NCBI RefSeq assembly: GCF_002443255.2
Contig: NW_019211460.1
Coordinates: forward strand, 33,765,952 to 33,829,951
Reading direction: 5' to 3'
Source: Varroa destructor
Taxonomy: Eukaryota; Arthropoda; Arachnida; Mesostigmata; Varroidae
Length of the DNA: 64,000 nt
Position numbers and translations under genes: made by a program. The notes below the pieces were generated by a model. The model saw nothing but the letters and a program-made list of their open reading frames with translations, searched no databases and was not told the origin of the DNA. Shown here in pieces: positions 38,563-51,815 of this stretch. The stretch's first letter is position 1. Each line of letters begins with the position of its first letter.

Positions 38563-41342
38563 GGTATGTCTACTGAGTTGGCGTGCGACACAGCAGACAT
38601 TATTGAATCTTCTTTTGCAGTTAAAAATACGTCTCTCCAACAGGGCGTTAAACGAAACGAATAAGAGATTCAAAAGCGCAGCCAAAACTTCCCGAAGCAA
38701 ACAACGAATGACGATGCTGATGCTAGTGTATACGATGCATAGGATAGTATATAGCATACGCGTTTATAACATGCAGGCGAAACGAAAAAAATGCCTGAAG
38801 TGAGGATATACATAGGTATTATGTTCTTCGCACAGGTTGAATGCTTGAGTATGTTTTGCATTCTGTTCGTAGGCCGCTTTAAAAAAACTATATCCAGCTG
38901 TACGACGACAGTACGGGTCAGAATTGAAAATGGCTAAAATAGAGAATCTCAGCCGCTAGCTCATATAAACAAATCTCTATACCGAACGTCTCGAGGGAAT
39001 TTCTATCACATCACGCGGAAGATAGATAAATATTTAATAATATGTATTTGTTTCCCCTAGCGAATTTCAGCATGAAGCTGGAATGTTTTGCTTCGTCTTG
39101 CAGCCGCTATAACCAACTTCTAGGTGGTCTAAGTTCGAAATTTGGCATAAGTGCACGCTACTCCGTGCTAAGAACCGTCCAGCTGAAGCTGTCGAACGGC
39201 ACTAGTGGAGTCAAAATTCAAAACATTTACTCAGAATTTTCCCCCTAAAGAACCTATAGAGTATTGGAATTGACGTAGTCACGTAAATTTAACGTCTACT
39301 TCCTGAAGACGAATGTTACTGGGCTCGTATACAGGACTCTCGATGTTAAGGTTAATATAAATATATTAGAATTCAAAGGAAACTATTCATGTCGTCAAAG
39401 TGATCGTCATGTAGCACAGAAAACGTTTGCCTTAGGATAGCTAAAATCATTCCACGGAAATCTGTACATGTTGTTCAGTTTGATTTAAAGTTATGTTTAT
39501 TGCTTTTAAATAACTTTGAACTGATCGTACTTTACTAATTTGTCCTTGCAGTTCTGCTAATGGTTAGCAAAGTGACCAATACAGGGTTGCTGCATCATAT
39601 CATGAGGTGTATCCTCTAGCCATTTTACCATGAGGATTGCGCGGTTCTAGCTACATCTGATTAGTTAATAAGTTCGTATGGGCGAGGTCATTTTTTGCTT
39701 CACAGTGTTCAACTTACCTCTATCATTTGTCATACGCGGGACGGCTTTAAGGACGAAATGATTCGCGCAGTGGGGTACGCGTTCCGCAAATGGTGAATTC
39801 TACTTTTTGCTGCTTTGGTTGGAAAGCAGCGGTATTTCTTTTACCGAGGGCCAAATCGTTCAGCTGCGATGACGCGCGGGACTGCGAGCGATATCCACCC
39901 AAACCTTGGGCATGACTTTTTACTCTTTTTCCTTGGCTCTCCTTTCGAGCCGGCTCCTTTTAAGTAGAAGTCTTCCGTCCCCAAAATCCTTCACGCTAAT
40001 GGACTCTCGAGAAGAAATTGACTTGCGGAACTGGGACGCAATCGGCAGAAAAGTTGAGAACATTTTCTACTGCTCGCTTCTTCTTCTTCCTCTTTTGGCA
40101 AAAAAGTCAAATCTCGACCTGAATTTCTTCGAGTAGTTGAGAGAAATGGTTTCGCAGATAGATAGTCGTCAGTGTGAACATCATCGACGACAGAAGGAAG
40201 CGAGTGGTAAGGGAGGCAAGACTCGCTCCTGAATGTCGGTCGCACTTGGGACTAGCAAAAAGAGCATATCGACGCCAATCTCATTTAATAGCTTGGCTTT
40301 TGGTGCACGGCTGTTGTGTAGCTATGTAGAACCGTGTACGGTTGGTCCTCCGGCGCTGAGGAACCCCAGAAAGATTCCGTGAACACAGAAGGTGAGCATG
40401 AGGGGCAGACACTGAGAGAGTGACAACGGCTGCGGGATGAAGAAAAAAGTAGACATGAAAAACCTAACCTTAAAGAAGATGTAGTTCAATGGGGAGCCTC
40501 TGATGAGAAATTCATGATGGGAAGAGGTGATGATTGTTGAGGTAGCAGGGGTTCACTTCAGTACGCGTAAACTAGAGTTGTTTCACATCTGCCAACGCTA
40601 TAAAGGGAGAAGGGTTATATTAGCCCATTTGTCGACCAAATTTGATTGCTCCGACGAAGTTTTGGTCGACTATCATATTCTCGTAATCAGGTTAATTTTT
40701 GAGATGTTCTGGGCCACGGTTAGTGGAGGAGCACCTCTCTAACAAGTCTAGGAACCGAATCGTTGCGGGGCAAAGCGCTTTTGCAGGAACGAAAGCAGTC
40801 CTTCAATAATAATTTTTTTTTTTGTTGAAGCTTGTACCGGGCGAACTGCTACAAGATTTCTTTGGATAGTTTATTTCTAACGCCTGCTCAAATTAAACTA
40901 TTATGTGTAGCGGCATACTATCTATTGAGGCTATTCGTATCGCGTAATTTAATGATTGTTTTGCTTCGAAGCTGGAGTGAGCTCGTTAATTATAATGTTT
41001 CCATTGTGTAATGTAACCTTTAGACACATAATAAACATTTTATGCCCCAACGTTAATTTGCATCTGCCCATATCGTGACTCTGTCCATAGTCGTCTAGAA
41101 TCGTTTCATGCATTATTTTTTTTCTACGCTAAGACTAAATACTCTCTATTTTCGCCTACATGCCTCTTCATCCACTTTTCTCCACCAAAAGTATAAACGT
41201 CGAAATATAGATTACTTACAACGCCGTTAGCGTGATGTTTTTACAGGCTTTGTTGCCAGTAGTGTCAGTTGTGATCGTTTAAGGCAAAACACGATGGTCG
41301 ATGGTGAACGATTAATTCGTGTGATCCGTACGGCGTCGGTCT
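38563..41342. other. Mostly non-coding, with some possible plus-strand exon fragments
   Basis: Two + segments follow good acceptors: 39062-39247 after TTTCCCCTAG (NFSMKLECFASSCSRYNQLL) and 39706-39796 after TTTTGCTTCACAG (VQLTSIICHTRDGFKDEMIR). A third, around 40325-40395, ends at GAAG|GTGAGC. Their phases do not all agree with the donor at 38562, so I do not join them. No other features are seen. Confidence 0.3.
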
Positions 41343-41828
41343 TCATTTTTTGTAGTAGTAGTGCCCAGTTGCTTCCAGCCGATGCTTCTCCCGTCATTGT
41401 AATTGGCATAGCCAGCTATGCCATGATCTAGCCTATAGCCTGCGTGGCCTTTTTCGTAACCAGAATCGTACCCGTAACCTCCGTAACCAAGTTTTCCACT
41501 AGAATTCGTGCCCACTAAAACGGAATCCTCTATAGCCGCTATATAATCCATTGTCCCCATGGCCGCCGTGAGATAAATACTAGCTATAGAATCCGTAGTG
41601 GAGGTAACTGTAGAATTATTTGTGATAGTAAACGAGATACCTATAAAGCGGGTAATAATAACTGGCCAAGTACTTTTTGTAGTCGAAGCTATGGTATCCA
41701 CTACCCTGATGGAGCCCGCGCTTTTTATATGCGTGGCCATAACCGAACCCGTAGAAACTGGCTGTAACTGCGTCGACCGAAAGCGTAACAAAGAGTGAGG
41801 CCGTAACAACGTCTCGATATACCGACAC
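41343..41828 (-). pseudogene. Decayed Gly/Tyr/His-rich secreted cuticle-type protein gene
   Basis: On the minus strand one frame from 41828 reads a signal-like hydrophobic stretch (ASLFVTLSVDAVTA) followed by SFYGFGYGHAYKKRGLHQGS and further Tyr/Gly/His/Ser-rich sequence. It is interrupted by TAA at 41618-41616, TAG at 41582-41580 and TAG at 41501-41499, yet the Tyr/Gly/His bias continues across the first two stops (YSYLHYGFYS, then SHGGHGDNGLYSGYRG). Just after the third stop the bias moves by one base into another frame (GYGGYGYDSGYEKGHAGYR), and near the end it moves again to a plausible terminus GHYYYKK at 41345-41343. Two small acceptor-like sites (TATTTCAG and TTTCTTTAG) lie upstream at about 41840-41865, as expected if a tiny first exon once encoded the initiator. 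Signal peptide plus Gly/Tyr repeats is typical of arthropod cuticular glycine-rich proteins. Unannotated introns are unlikely, because the gaps between open pieces are only tens of bases. Confidence 0.7.
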
Positions 41829-43754
41829 GGTGATTATCCTAAAGAAACGATTGATCCATAGCTCTGAAATACATAACAAATATCATAATTGAACAAATTA
41901 TGACTTGTAGCTATTAATGGTACATATTTATCCTAGAAATGTTGTTTAGGTACATTATGATCTAAGCTAAAAATCAGACTGCTATATTATAATGGGTGCT
42001 TTTGTAAATTGTGGTCTCGCCTATAACACTCGGGGGATATGATTTACTTAGGCCACTTGCTTCTGCTTAAGTAGCAAACATTACAAGCGCGATGAACGGA
42101 GTCCTGGACATGTTGCACGTAGCATGTGTAGTGTAGTAACGTATACTTTCGACTGCTTGGTTAAACCATATCGCGGCCTTTATGATGGCGCTCTGCGAGA
42201 TGAAAATGAAAACATTACCGTTGCCTGCACTACTCTCACGCAGGTTACTTGATTTGCCTATCGCCTCTGTCCCGTTATCATCTGACGCATCCGTATCTCT
42301 GAATGAGCGACAGATCGACGCTGGGGCAACACATGCTAAAATAACAATGCTCGAGTCCTGCTGAACAATGCTGCACGGTTAACGCGCAGGAGATGTTCTC
42401 GCGCCAATGCTCAGGTTATGAACTCTTCTCACGTATTTGATTCGTAATACGGATCGGGGTGGGGTAGATGTTATCGGCAGGATGGCATCACGATCATCAA
42501 TGCTTTACTAGTACCAGGTGCCTCTAACAGACAATGTTAGGCACACCGTTATTAGAAAGAAAAGTTTATTGTCGACCTCGCCTTCACCGTTCTGTCGCCG
42601 GTCGCTAAGAGCAATGCTTAAGTCTTTCTACGAGTGTTTAATGCTTATTTAAAGCAGGGTAAACGGGGGGATGGGACAACAAAGGATTCGGATCATATAT
42701 TTCTGGCTCTATTTAGAGCTCGAATGACTAATATTGAGTTAAGCAGGACTACGTGTATACCGGCTGGGCAGGTAAGGCGTAGCGAGGTCGAACAAAGATC
42801 GGACTGTTGTTTCTATATGCGATCACACAATAAAAATAAGTTAAGTACGTTTCATTTAACTGTCATTTTTCGTTACTATGATTTAACATAAACGTTTTGA
42901 TTGGGATATTCAGTCGTGTAATTATCTGTAATAAAACCAAAATATACTCGCCCCTGTCCTAGTATTTTGAAGGACTAGAAATTGGTCTAATTTCTTCTCT
43001 AAATTCTTATTATATTTCGACTGGGTGGTCAAGCGTTTTTACTGCTTGCGACTTTATTGGGGGCTGATCTGTTATATATGCCCCAAAACAATGTATACAC
43101 AGTTAAGTTATTGTGACTATTTTAGTTGGGAAAATAATTTACGTTAGATTTTTTTCTGCTCAATACAACGGGATGTTGATTCATGAGCTTAAACAAACGT
43201 TTTGTTTACGTCATACATTCCTGTTCAACTGCGGCTTTCAGAGCTGTCGATTTGCTGGCATAGTCTTCACCTTTAGGTATTATCACGGGGAAAAGTCTAT
43301 TGGCGTCAGGTCTAGGGAGCGTCCAGAACATTTCACAGGGCCTTTTAGTCCAACCTATTCGTCCAGAAAAGTCTCATGAAGATAGGCTCTTATATCGTAA
43401 TGATGGTATGCAGGTCCTGTTTTAAATAGAATCCACTATACCCACAGAAGGCCTCCCGTCGAATGTTTAGCGAAGCAGATTCTTGCAGTAAATCTAAGTG
43501 ATCTCTGTACTGTCTGTTGGAAAGATAACGATTTCATTCTTGATTTTTTTTCTAAAAAACTATGGTAACATAAGCTCCCACGTATGATATGGTCTTATAG
43601 TTGTCCAATTAACTTGTGTAATAGTGTCGATTGGTTGTGCCGACAGATTCAGATGAAGCTATATCGCTCCGAAAAATATTTCCTAAAAACTTGTCATCCT
43701 ATTCACAATTTTCCCAGTAGCATTTGCGAGATGGTTTTCTTCCGTCCGGATCAG

Positions 43755-43995
43755 CGTTACTGACAGCATAAGTACCGTTAGTCTCATTTTTTTTTTTAAT
43801 TTGCAATGTCTTCAAATGCAATGGATACTTGATTTGAATCTACTTTGTACAATATTGTATTTGCTTTTTCTTTAAATTTATTTTTTAAATTTAAAAATTT
43901 TTGATTATTTTAATTTAAAGAAGAATTTCAGTTTTCTTTGTGAAAAGAAATTGATCTATTTTGTTTTTATTTTCAATTCAAAAAGAAAAAGCATT
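43755..43995. repeat. Extremely AT-rich low-complexity segment
   Basis: This segment is almost pure A/T, with T-runs and repeated TTTAAATT. An inverted pair TTCTTTAAATT / AATTTAAAGAA spans about 43868-43923. I see no gene. It could act as a matrix-attachment-like or DNA-unwinding segment, but nothing specific shows this. Confidence 0.6.
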
Positions 43996-46900
43996 CGGAA
44001 GGTTAAACACCTTTGGGCACCTTTTATATCGATATATTTTATGTCATCCTTCAGAAAATCTGTTTGCATTTGATGATAAGATCAGAAATTACTCGAGGAG
44101 AGCGTTTATGTTGGTTTTTTGTCGGATCTTTGAACGGCACAAAAATAGATATTTCGGTCGCAGCCTTCATAGCAGCAAGCATATTCTTCAGAAAGGTGAC
44201 CTACCGTTGAGTACTACCACCCTATAGGGAAACAAAGTGTGCTTGCGAAAAATCCTATTATTTATATTTGAAAAAGCATTTCAGAGAGCCACAATCCAAT
44301 TTGTGCATCGTTGCAACCCAAAAAAGTTGAATTTTATCATTATATACGTTTCTTTGCAAGACTCAATATACTTTTTGCACTGTTCAGGACACCTGGTCAA
44401 GAGCCATTAAGTATTTAGCCGCGAACGCCCCAGGGCGGTTCTAGCGGTATCCAATATACAAAATTTCACTGCAAAACGCGAACATATATTGTCATTGGGA
44501 AGAAGCTGATTGCTTCAGTCTTCACGAGTTTTTATCATTTATGTTTATAGTTTGAGCAAATTCGATCTCTATTCGATAATATTTGATAAGTTTTAGCCTA
44601 AAGTTTCGCCGATATAGTCCAAAATTAGATCGAACAATTACTTGCTATATCACACAGATCGTGTAATCGCTGGCTGGATTGGGAGCAGCAACCTCTGGAC
44701 ATGTTACATGTACTTCCATATTTTTTTACAGCGTAATCACAATCTCGCAAGCTTCATCAAGTTAGCTTTTGCAAAGTATCATAGAGCTTTTTAGAGAATA
44801 TCCCTAAGTTGGAAATGAACGTAAATCTTATTTTGAATGAGGTGCCTGCGGAATTGCATTGAAATCGTTCAATTACATCTTGGTCAAACGTTCCATTAAA
44901 ATAGCTTCCAAGCGCAAAAAACTAGAAGTTCGGCCAGGGTGCCATTTGGCAACTATGTCCAGTGCTGTTCAAAGGAGCATATTCTACCATTTACCAGCAG
45001 GTCAAAAATACATGAAGATTATATCGGGAGTAAATTTTAGGCTAATGTCTATGATTTCATAGATATAAAAAACAATTATTTCCCAAAGATACTATATAAC
45101 GGCAGGAAACAACGATCAACGTAAGATCGTCGCGGGAATCTACGACATATGGCATCGTTTGTATGGAACAAAAATATATTTGCGCTTGGCGATCCTATGG
45201 ATCCGGTCCCAAGGAATAGATTGCTTTTGTACCATATACAAATACTAGTAGCGTTTAAGAAGGTAATATTATCGCATAGGCGCAAATTTTTCACTGAACA
45301 ATAATCACTTCATCAAACGACCGAAATGTTTGGCACCGGTTAGCGTTGTGTGAGGCTACATGGATAGGATACATTTTCATCAGTCTCACTAAAAAACATT
45401 GCTCATTCCCTCAGCGATTGTGTACTAATTGCAGACCGGACAGGGGGGTTTATTTACCACGAGGAGAAACTGCTCGTCACACTAAGCCAATCAAAAATTC
45501 AAAGAAAAAAGAATTAAAGAACATTTTTAATTTTCGATGCAGTGACTCATGTGTATCTACTGTATACGTTGCCATATGTAATATAGCCATGCTGATCGAA
45601 TAGCCTATAACTCAAAACATTACTTGTAGACGAGAGTTTTAAGGATTCTGTATTTTCTCTATTATATAATTATTCGTGCTTACAAATGGTTCGGTATTAC
45701 TGATACCTGGCTAAATGTACCCAGCACCTATTTCTCCCATTACCTAAATCAGCCTTAGACGCCAATATCTTTGCATAGCTAAGCATTTTTTAGCATCATA
45801 GCGTTATTGTATCGTTGCAAATAGAACTTCTGTCAGCAATAACTATTTTAAAGATGATTTTTTTTTACAAAACATTGTTTAATTATCTGGGTGTGGGTAG
45901 CAATATAATAACAGGACAATAGGATCAACAGCATCGGCCCTCGCAATTTTTCGTCAGAATCTGAGTATTCTTAGCCTTCTAAGATAGTGCCGCCTTGATA
46001 ATTATCTAGAAATCAACACTTGCGAAGAACTCCTGACATGCTCGGCTGTCACTTTTGCTCGATAATCTGCATTTAATACAAATTCTTCTGGATGGGCACG
46101 CCGTTCTTTTCCTGCGACCTAAACGCAAACAGAAGTGTCCAAATCGCACTTGACCGTCTATTCTACGACTTAATTACGGACTTGGGGCAAGCGGAGGCAA
46201 ACGACGTCTGCAGTCGTTGTCGGGGCAATTAAATGCAACAGTAGGTAAAAAAGCATGCAGAGGGCGAAAGCCAGTCGCTATCCAAGCGCATCTTATGCGT
46301 TCGGTAATGATTGTTGCTAGCACAGAAATAACTAGTTGACCAGATGACGCCAGATATTCTGTGCATATAGGCCACATCAGGTCAAGCAAAGGCGGAAAAA
46401 GCAGTCGCCGTAATGTAGAAGGCAATTAATAAAAGCTGACGTCGGCTGGGGCCGAAATGGGCTTTTTTTTTTCTAGATACCCGAAATAGTGGATGGCAAG
46501 TGCGTTACGTCGAACATAAGGGGATCTGAATGCGTCCGCGCTGACCCTCTTAAGTCTAAGTTTATAGTTTCAACGCAGACATTATTTAGCCGAACCTATA
46601 ATACCGTTAGGCGCTCCGAAGCTGTTCAACTGTTAAATGAAATCTGCCAGCGCTACCATTAGTCTCGCATTGTTATAGAAAAACATTTTATCGGGCATTT
46701 TTTTGAGGAAGTTTCACAGTCAATAGATAGGAATTGTAGGTCTTTGCAATCGGGCTACAGATGCCACGAAGTGCTTATGTAAAGAAGGATATAATGTATC
46801 TTTAGATAAATTGGCCTGTTATCTCCCATAACACGACCCTTTGTTCGAAATGGATGAATAATGTTGAGCCAGATATCGAAGTATTGTATAAGATGTCGTT

Positions 46901-49900
46901 CATTCAAATCTCCCGCGTAAGCAGACGGTATCAACAGAAGTCAAAGAGCTAACCGAAAGATACGTTATTCTCAAAGTATTATTAGTAGCTAGGATATTTT
47001 ATTACCCTGAATCATACAGTTGTTCGTTGCTAACACACAACATTAACGTTAGTAAAGTATGTTTACCGCCACCGCAGGGCAAACGTTATACCTATGTACC
47101 CCCTAAGAACGGGCTTACTAATATTTAATTCTTTAATATTGTAAATGTATTAACATGAGAGGCGTATACTTGTTATTATTACAGTGGGTGGATATTCAAT
47201 TTGAATTGCCACACAGATGAGCTATTTAAACGTGTTACATCCTTAAAACAAATAGAGTCAATATTTGTGAGTTTACCTGACATTAAACTATATAAATAAT
47301 ACATATTATCAAGAAATATAAACATTTAGACGGGGTGAAAGGATGAGCAGCGTTCGCAGCACAAAAACTAACCACGTTATAAGCGTACCTTCTGTTTTTC
47401 TGAGATCGTTTCCTCTGTTCTAGGGGTGGCAACTGTAATGCGCATCGATCCTGGATCAGTAACTGCGATTGCGTTTCAATCAGCGGATAGAAGAAGCTAT
47501 ACATATCCACATCTACGTGTCGACTTTACGTTTCGAAACCGTACATCAAGAGGCTTGTTGACCTGTCAGGCGTCACTCGTACCTTTCTATTCCTGTCTCC
47601 TTATACTAACGAAATCCAGGTTAAATAATATTCTCATTAACTGAAGGAGTTTGTCGTCTTGCAAACACGAATATCGCTGGGTTGTCATTGCCCAGACGCT
47701 CACAGCCCACCTCGCCCGAATTCACAGCCCATTCGATACGAAATCGCGAACAGGATTGCTTTTGTGCAGGCGTCTCGTTCAATCGTATCAATGCGTGGTT
47801 TCTGTAAGTACTATACCATTTTTGTTTTTTCCTATTTGTTTAGTTGAGCTGTGTCCAGGCGCAGTGGGGCAGTAGGGGGTGCCAACGACAGTTTCCGAGA
47901 TACAAACAATTGCCCCTACAGTAAACACAGCAAAATCAGCTAACTTTGATGCCCATCCAGTTGTTTCACAGGCAGAATTAGCTGGGATAAAATGGATCGT
48001 ATTGGCTTAACATATATGTTCACACCCCGTACACGTACAATACCTACACGTATCATTAATGCATTGTTGTCTGACTTTTAGATATTCCTTCGAATGTTTT
48101 TGGGCTCAAAGTGCTCGGGAGAAGTATCACGAAATTTATAATATCTAACGCTATTTGTTGCCGGAAGGTTTAGGTGTAGTTCTCTGAAACATGATCTCTG
48201 ATCAAGAGTTCTCTGAAAAAAAACATCTGTTGGCGTTGGTTTATTCCAACAAGAATAGCTCCTCCATCTTCAAGGATCGGTCCAAGTTTCCATTTTCCGC
48301 TGCTTTTTGATAGAAATTGAGAAACGAAGAAGATTGATAGAAATGAACGATTTGTATATTAGACAATTCCTCGGAAAATTTATTTAGTAAGAAGCATCAA
48401 TGGATAAAGTTCAGACTGAAATAACACTGTTATAATGTTATTTTGTTTGCATATTACGCAGAGAGATTCACTGAACAACAGCGAAAAGTGTTGTTATTAG
48501 TTTGTCTTGGCAATGCGTCCTCGCTTAGAAAACTTCCAGCACCCAATATATCCAACAAGCGTTCCGTTAATTGGCTCTGTCCATGGAAAATTTTAAAGGC
48601 TTATAGTTCCATCTACAAAGTCAATGGCAAATGACCTTCAACACCTGCATACCGATTCAACTGTTCGCTGAATTTTGCATTAGTGGTCTGAATGTCAGAG
48701 AAAGGAAGCCGTTCCGCGCTTGGATTTCGGGCATTAAACGAAGGCTGAGATATGCTTTTTGGGCAGCTTTTCTGAGCCGGCTGAAAGGTAGACGATCTTT
48801 TATGACCAATCTGTGACGGGCTTGATGAGCCTGAATTACGTTCCCGTCTAGTAAATCATGGAACCCATTGCTTTTTCTGTCACATAAGAAAAATTGTCGT
48901 GAAAGTGTTATTTACATGGGTAAATCAACGAGTTCTCCTAATAGGTCGGTGTAAGGCGGAGGCTGGTGAGGGTCGGGCCGCTCATCTCAACATGTTCTAA
49001 CACTACACAGGCCACGGCCAATGAAACGGCCGGAACACAGTATCAACAGATGAGATACAATTATACGGAGTTGTAGATAGACAATACAAGAAGAGATATT
49101 ATCGTTACTCAGCTGATTGGCAGGATATACAGTAATCCAGCTGGTAGATGAAAAGAAAATTCGATGGAACTGCACGTTGGCGGTCGACTTTGTCGTACAT
49201 GCAAGGTAACTTAAGGTGAACGATAGACGTGGCTATAGTATTTACCATAAACCTATTTCTTTTCTTTAGCTAATAACGTTGCTTAGACACGAACCTAGGT
49301 AGCAGAAAAATCACAGGTCATATCATCGAACTTATCCAGTGCCTGAAATCAATGAAAGCGTTTAAAAATCGTCCGTGTCAACTCACTGCTTTTTTGGATC
49401 TCTTAATTAACCCAACTACACTTCATTACCTTCTCCTTGCAAGATCTTGTAAATGCGACGAGCTATTTATCTTCTATAAGGCCTACAAACAAAATAAGTT
49501 GCACACGACCATATATAGTAGTTGTAAAAATCATTACAAATACTTCGCATAGCCATATCTGGCTATCTGCTATACGGATTCTTTTAATTTAGCTAATCAG
49601 CCAACAATCCAGACAAGTTATGATTTAAACTTAAGCGTCGCTAAATGCGGCGCTCGAATAAGTTACGTCTAAAGGCACTACAATTAGAAAATTGCTTTGA
49701 TTGATCAATAATAGTGACCTACAAATCGTAATTTTTTCGATTGGACGCTCGTCATGCTAACATCAATTAGTGAAAAGAAAACTTTTACTAAAGTTAGCCC
49801 GGACATGTCCTGACATTTGCCACCGTTCAATGATTTTCTATAACGAATAATTAAGCTAGATTCGATAAAATTGGGAATTTTACATTAAATACTGCTTATA

Positions 49901-50285
49901 CGATTGGTGTTTATTTTATGATACGAAAGGTATTTATTTTTAGCCAAATAGAGAGCTCGGCCTTGAAGCTACAAACTAATGGCCTAAAGAACAAAAGGTT
50001 TCTTTGTCTCCAATGGATTCTATCGATATGAATAAAACATTTAAGCCGCTTGTAGCCGAGGCGCACGAAATCTAGAAACGAACCCGCTTTTGCCTAAAGC
50101 AAAATCAATTCTAAATACTAGCGTCGTCCGTTAGAAACTGATCTCATAATATCTTTGGCTATTTTCGTATCGAAATTTCGTTCTTGCCATGCTAGAGCCT
50201 CTTTCAATATGACCTAAATTTGATCAAACCAAACCTAGGACCTTTTACGGATTATTTTTCGCTCATATTTTTCTAATCATGCGTC

Positions 50286-50302
50286 TTTTTTTTTTTTTTT
50301 TT
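50286..50302 (+). repeat. Poly(T) tract, 17 bp
   Basis: This is the longest T homopolymer in the window. A poly(A)/poly(T) tract can mark the tail of a retrocopy, but no recognisable coding relic adjoins it on either side. Confidence 0.95.
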
Positions 50303-51757
50303 CTTATATCATGCTTAATTTTGGTTCGCCTATCGCAGGGCGATCTACCTGTGCCGAAGCAGGCCATCGATCACTGACAAGCTATGAACAGTTCGAATGT
50401 ACGTGTAGACGCCATTTGTCTGCCTGTGTATCCGTCCGTTTTTTCGTCTGTACGACGGACTGACTAATCGAGGCGGTCGAATAGACCTTCGCGGAGACCC
50501 GCGCGTTCGCTTTGTTTATTCGTCAGACTTCTGGCCGGGTACCCAATTCAAAGGGTAATATCTTCTCGGATTACCCCCTTGGGGTAGTACCGTTAGTGGG
50601 GTAAGGCGAGAATTCGCTAAAAAGATGCATGTTGACGAGCAGAAAGCTCAGATGTACATTTTGCGTAACAGCGTTAGATAGAACTCAACACACGATGAGA
50701 GCAATATGCTGAAGGTGTGGAATATGAAATATGATTGAGGCTATGAGAACTGCTATAGTATTACGTAGAAGCCAGCTGGGATACCGGCTGCGATCTATAA
50801 TGCTTTTACAGAGGAAGTGGAGACGGCCTTATCGTTGCAATATGTTGTATTGTTACGGTGCGATATGATAATGTCGCGTAAAATGTGCTTCACTGTGTGG
50901 TTAATAAAATTTTTCTTAAGGTTCTACACGTTGATATTTACATGTAGATCCTTTTTTCTTGTACAGAAACTATATAACAGAAGAAGAAACTGAGGCATCA
51001 TTGATGTACAGATGATTAGAATTATTACATACGCTTCTGGTGGACGCCGACGACGAGACATTATGTATATTTTTCCCTTGCATCGCGATTATTTCTAATT
51101 TTGAGGCAGTAGAGTCTTTAGATGATCTATAAGATGTGCAGCTATATTTTACAACTATATATTCTATCTTACGTCCTTTAAAACCTTATTGCACAACCGT
51201 AACGACATGTTGCCTTTGATTACTGACTGGCCAGAAAGGAAGAAGGTCAGTGATCTAAGAAGAATACATTGGAAAGTTTGTTGGCCTACCTGAAGAGTCG
51301 CGAAAAGCCCGTTGTACTTGTTTGTTTTTTGCGACTGTCCATACATGTTAAAAAAACACGAATTAACGATCGCGCTTATATAGCCGCGGGCCCGTATTTG
51401 ATCATGAATTCAAACCAATATAATAAACAAAATATGATATTTGATAGATTACTACTCGGCCACATTCATCCCGTGGCCGGGATTCTCTAGCGCTTAATGG
51501 GTTTAACTTCCTGCTCCTGTCCTCGTACACGTGTTGAACGGGGTTCCACTGATTTTAAAGCCGACTAAGAGGCCGTGCATGTTCTCAGGGTGCCTTGCAC
51601 GATTTCGCAAGAACGAACCCACACGACGAGCCTCTTACCGACCTGTCGTATATCTTGTTGTCGCGGTGGTACCTTTCTAGCAATATTTATGTTCACTTTT
51701 TTCCAGCCGCGTGTTCGTAGATCCGTTATCGATGGAGTAAAAAGAAATGTACTTCCA

Positions 51758-51815
51758 TGGGTTAGGGCAGGCCTTTCTTTCGCGAGCCGGTACCAACTCG
51801 GCCTGCCCTAACCCA
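51758..51815. repeat. Perfect 16-bp inverted repeat with 26-nt spacer
   Basis: The left arm 51758-51773 (TGGGTTAGGGCAGGCC) and right arm 51800-51815 (GGCCTGCCCTAACCCA) are exact reverse complements. The spacer is 26 nt and contains CGCGAG and GGTACC. The stem has 11 G-C pairs in 16, so RNA from either strand would fold into a very stable hairpin. The + open frame at 51575-51811 crosses it but has no other coding sign. Confidence 0.95.

Larger units (their letters stand above)
41870..51757. other. Gene-poor AT-rich region
   Basis: No gene can be supported. A minus frame open from about 42384 to 42067 (ASICRSFRDTDASDDNGTEA within it) and the + ATG frame 42182-42364 overlap. Frames at 43113-43379, 43961-44227, 45346-45603 and 47426-47875 (+) look random. 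The AT-rich block near 43.8 kb and the T17 tract at 50286 are listed separately. Confidence 0.45.

Noticed and set aside
42067..42384. About 105-codon minus open frame (polar, Ser/Asp/Asn-rich)
   Set aside because: No initiator, no convincing acceptor, and an ATG frame on the opposite strand. Several such runs are expected by chance.
50286..50302. T17 tract considered as the tail of a minus-strand retrocopy
   Set aside because: No coding relic and no target-site duplication could be seen next to it.
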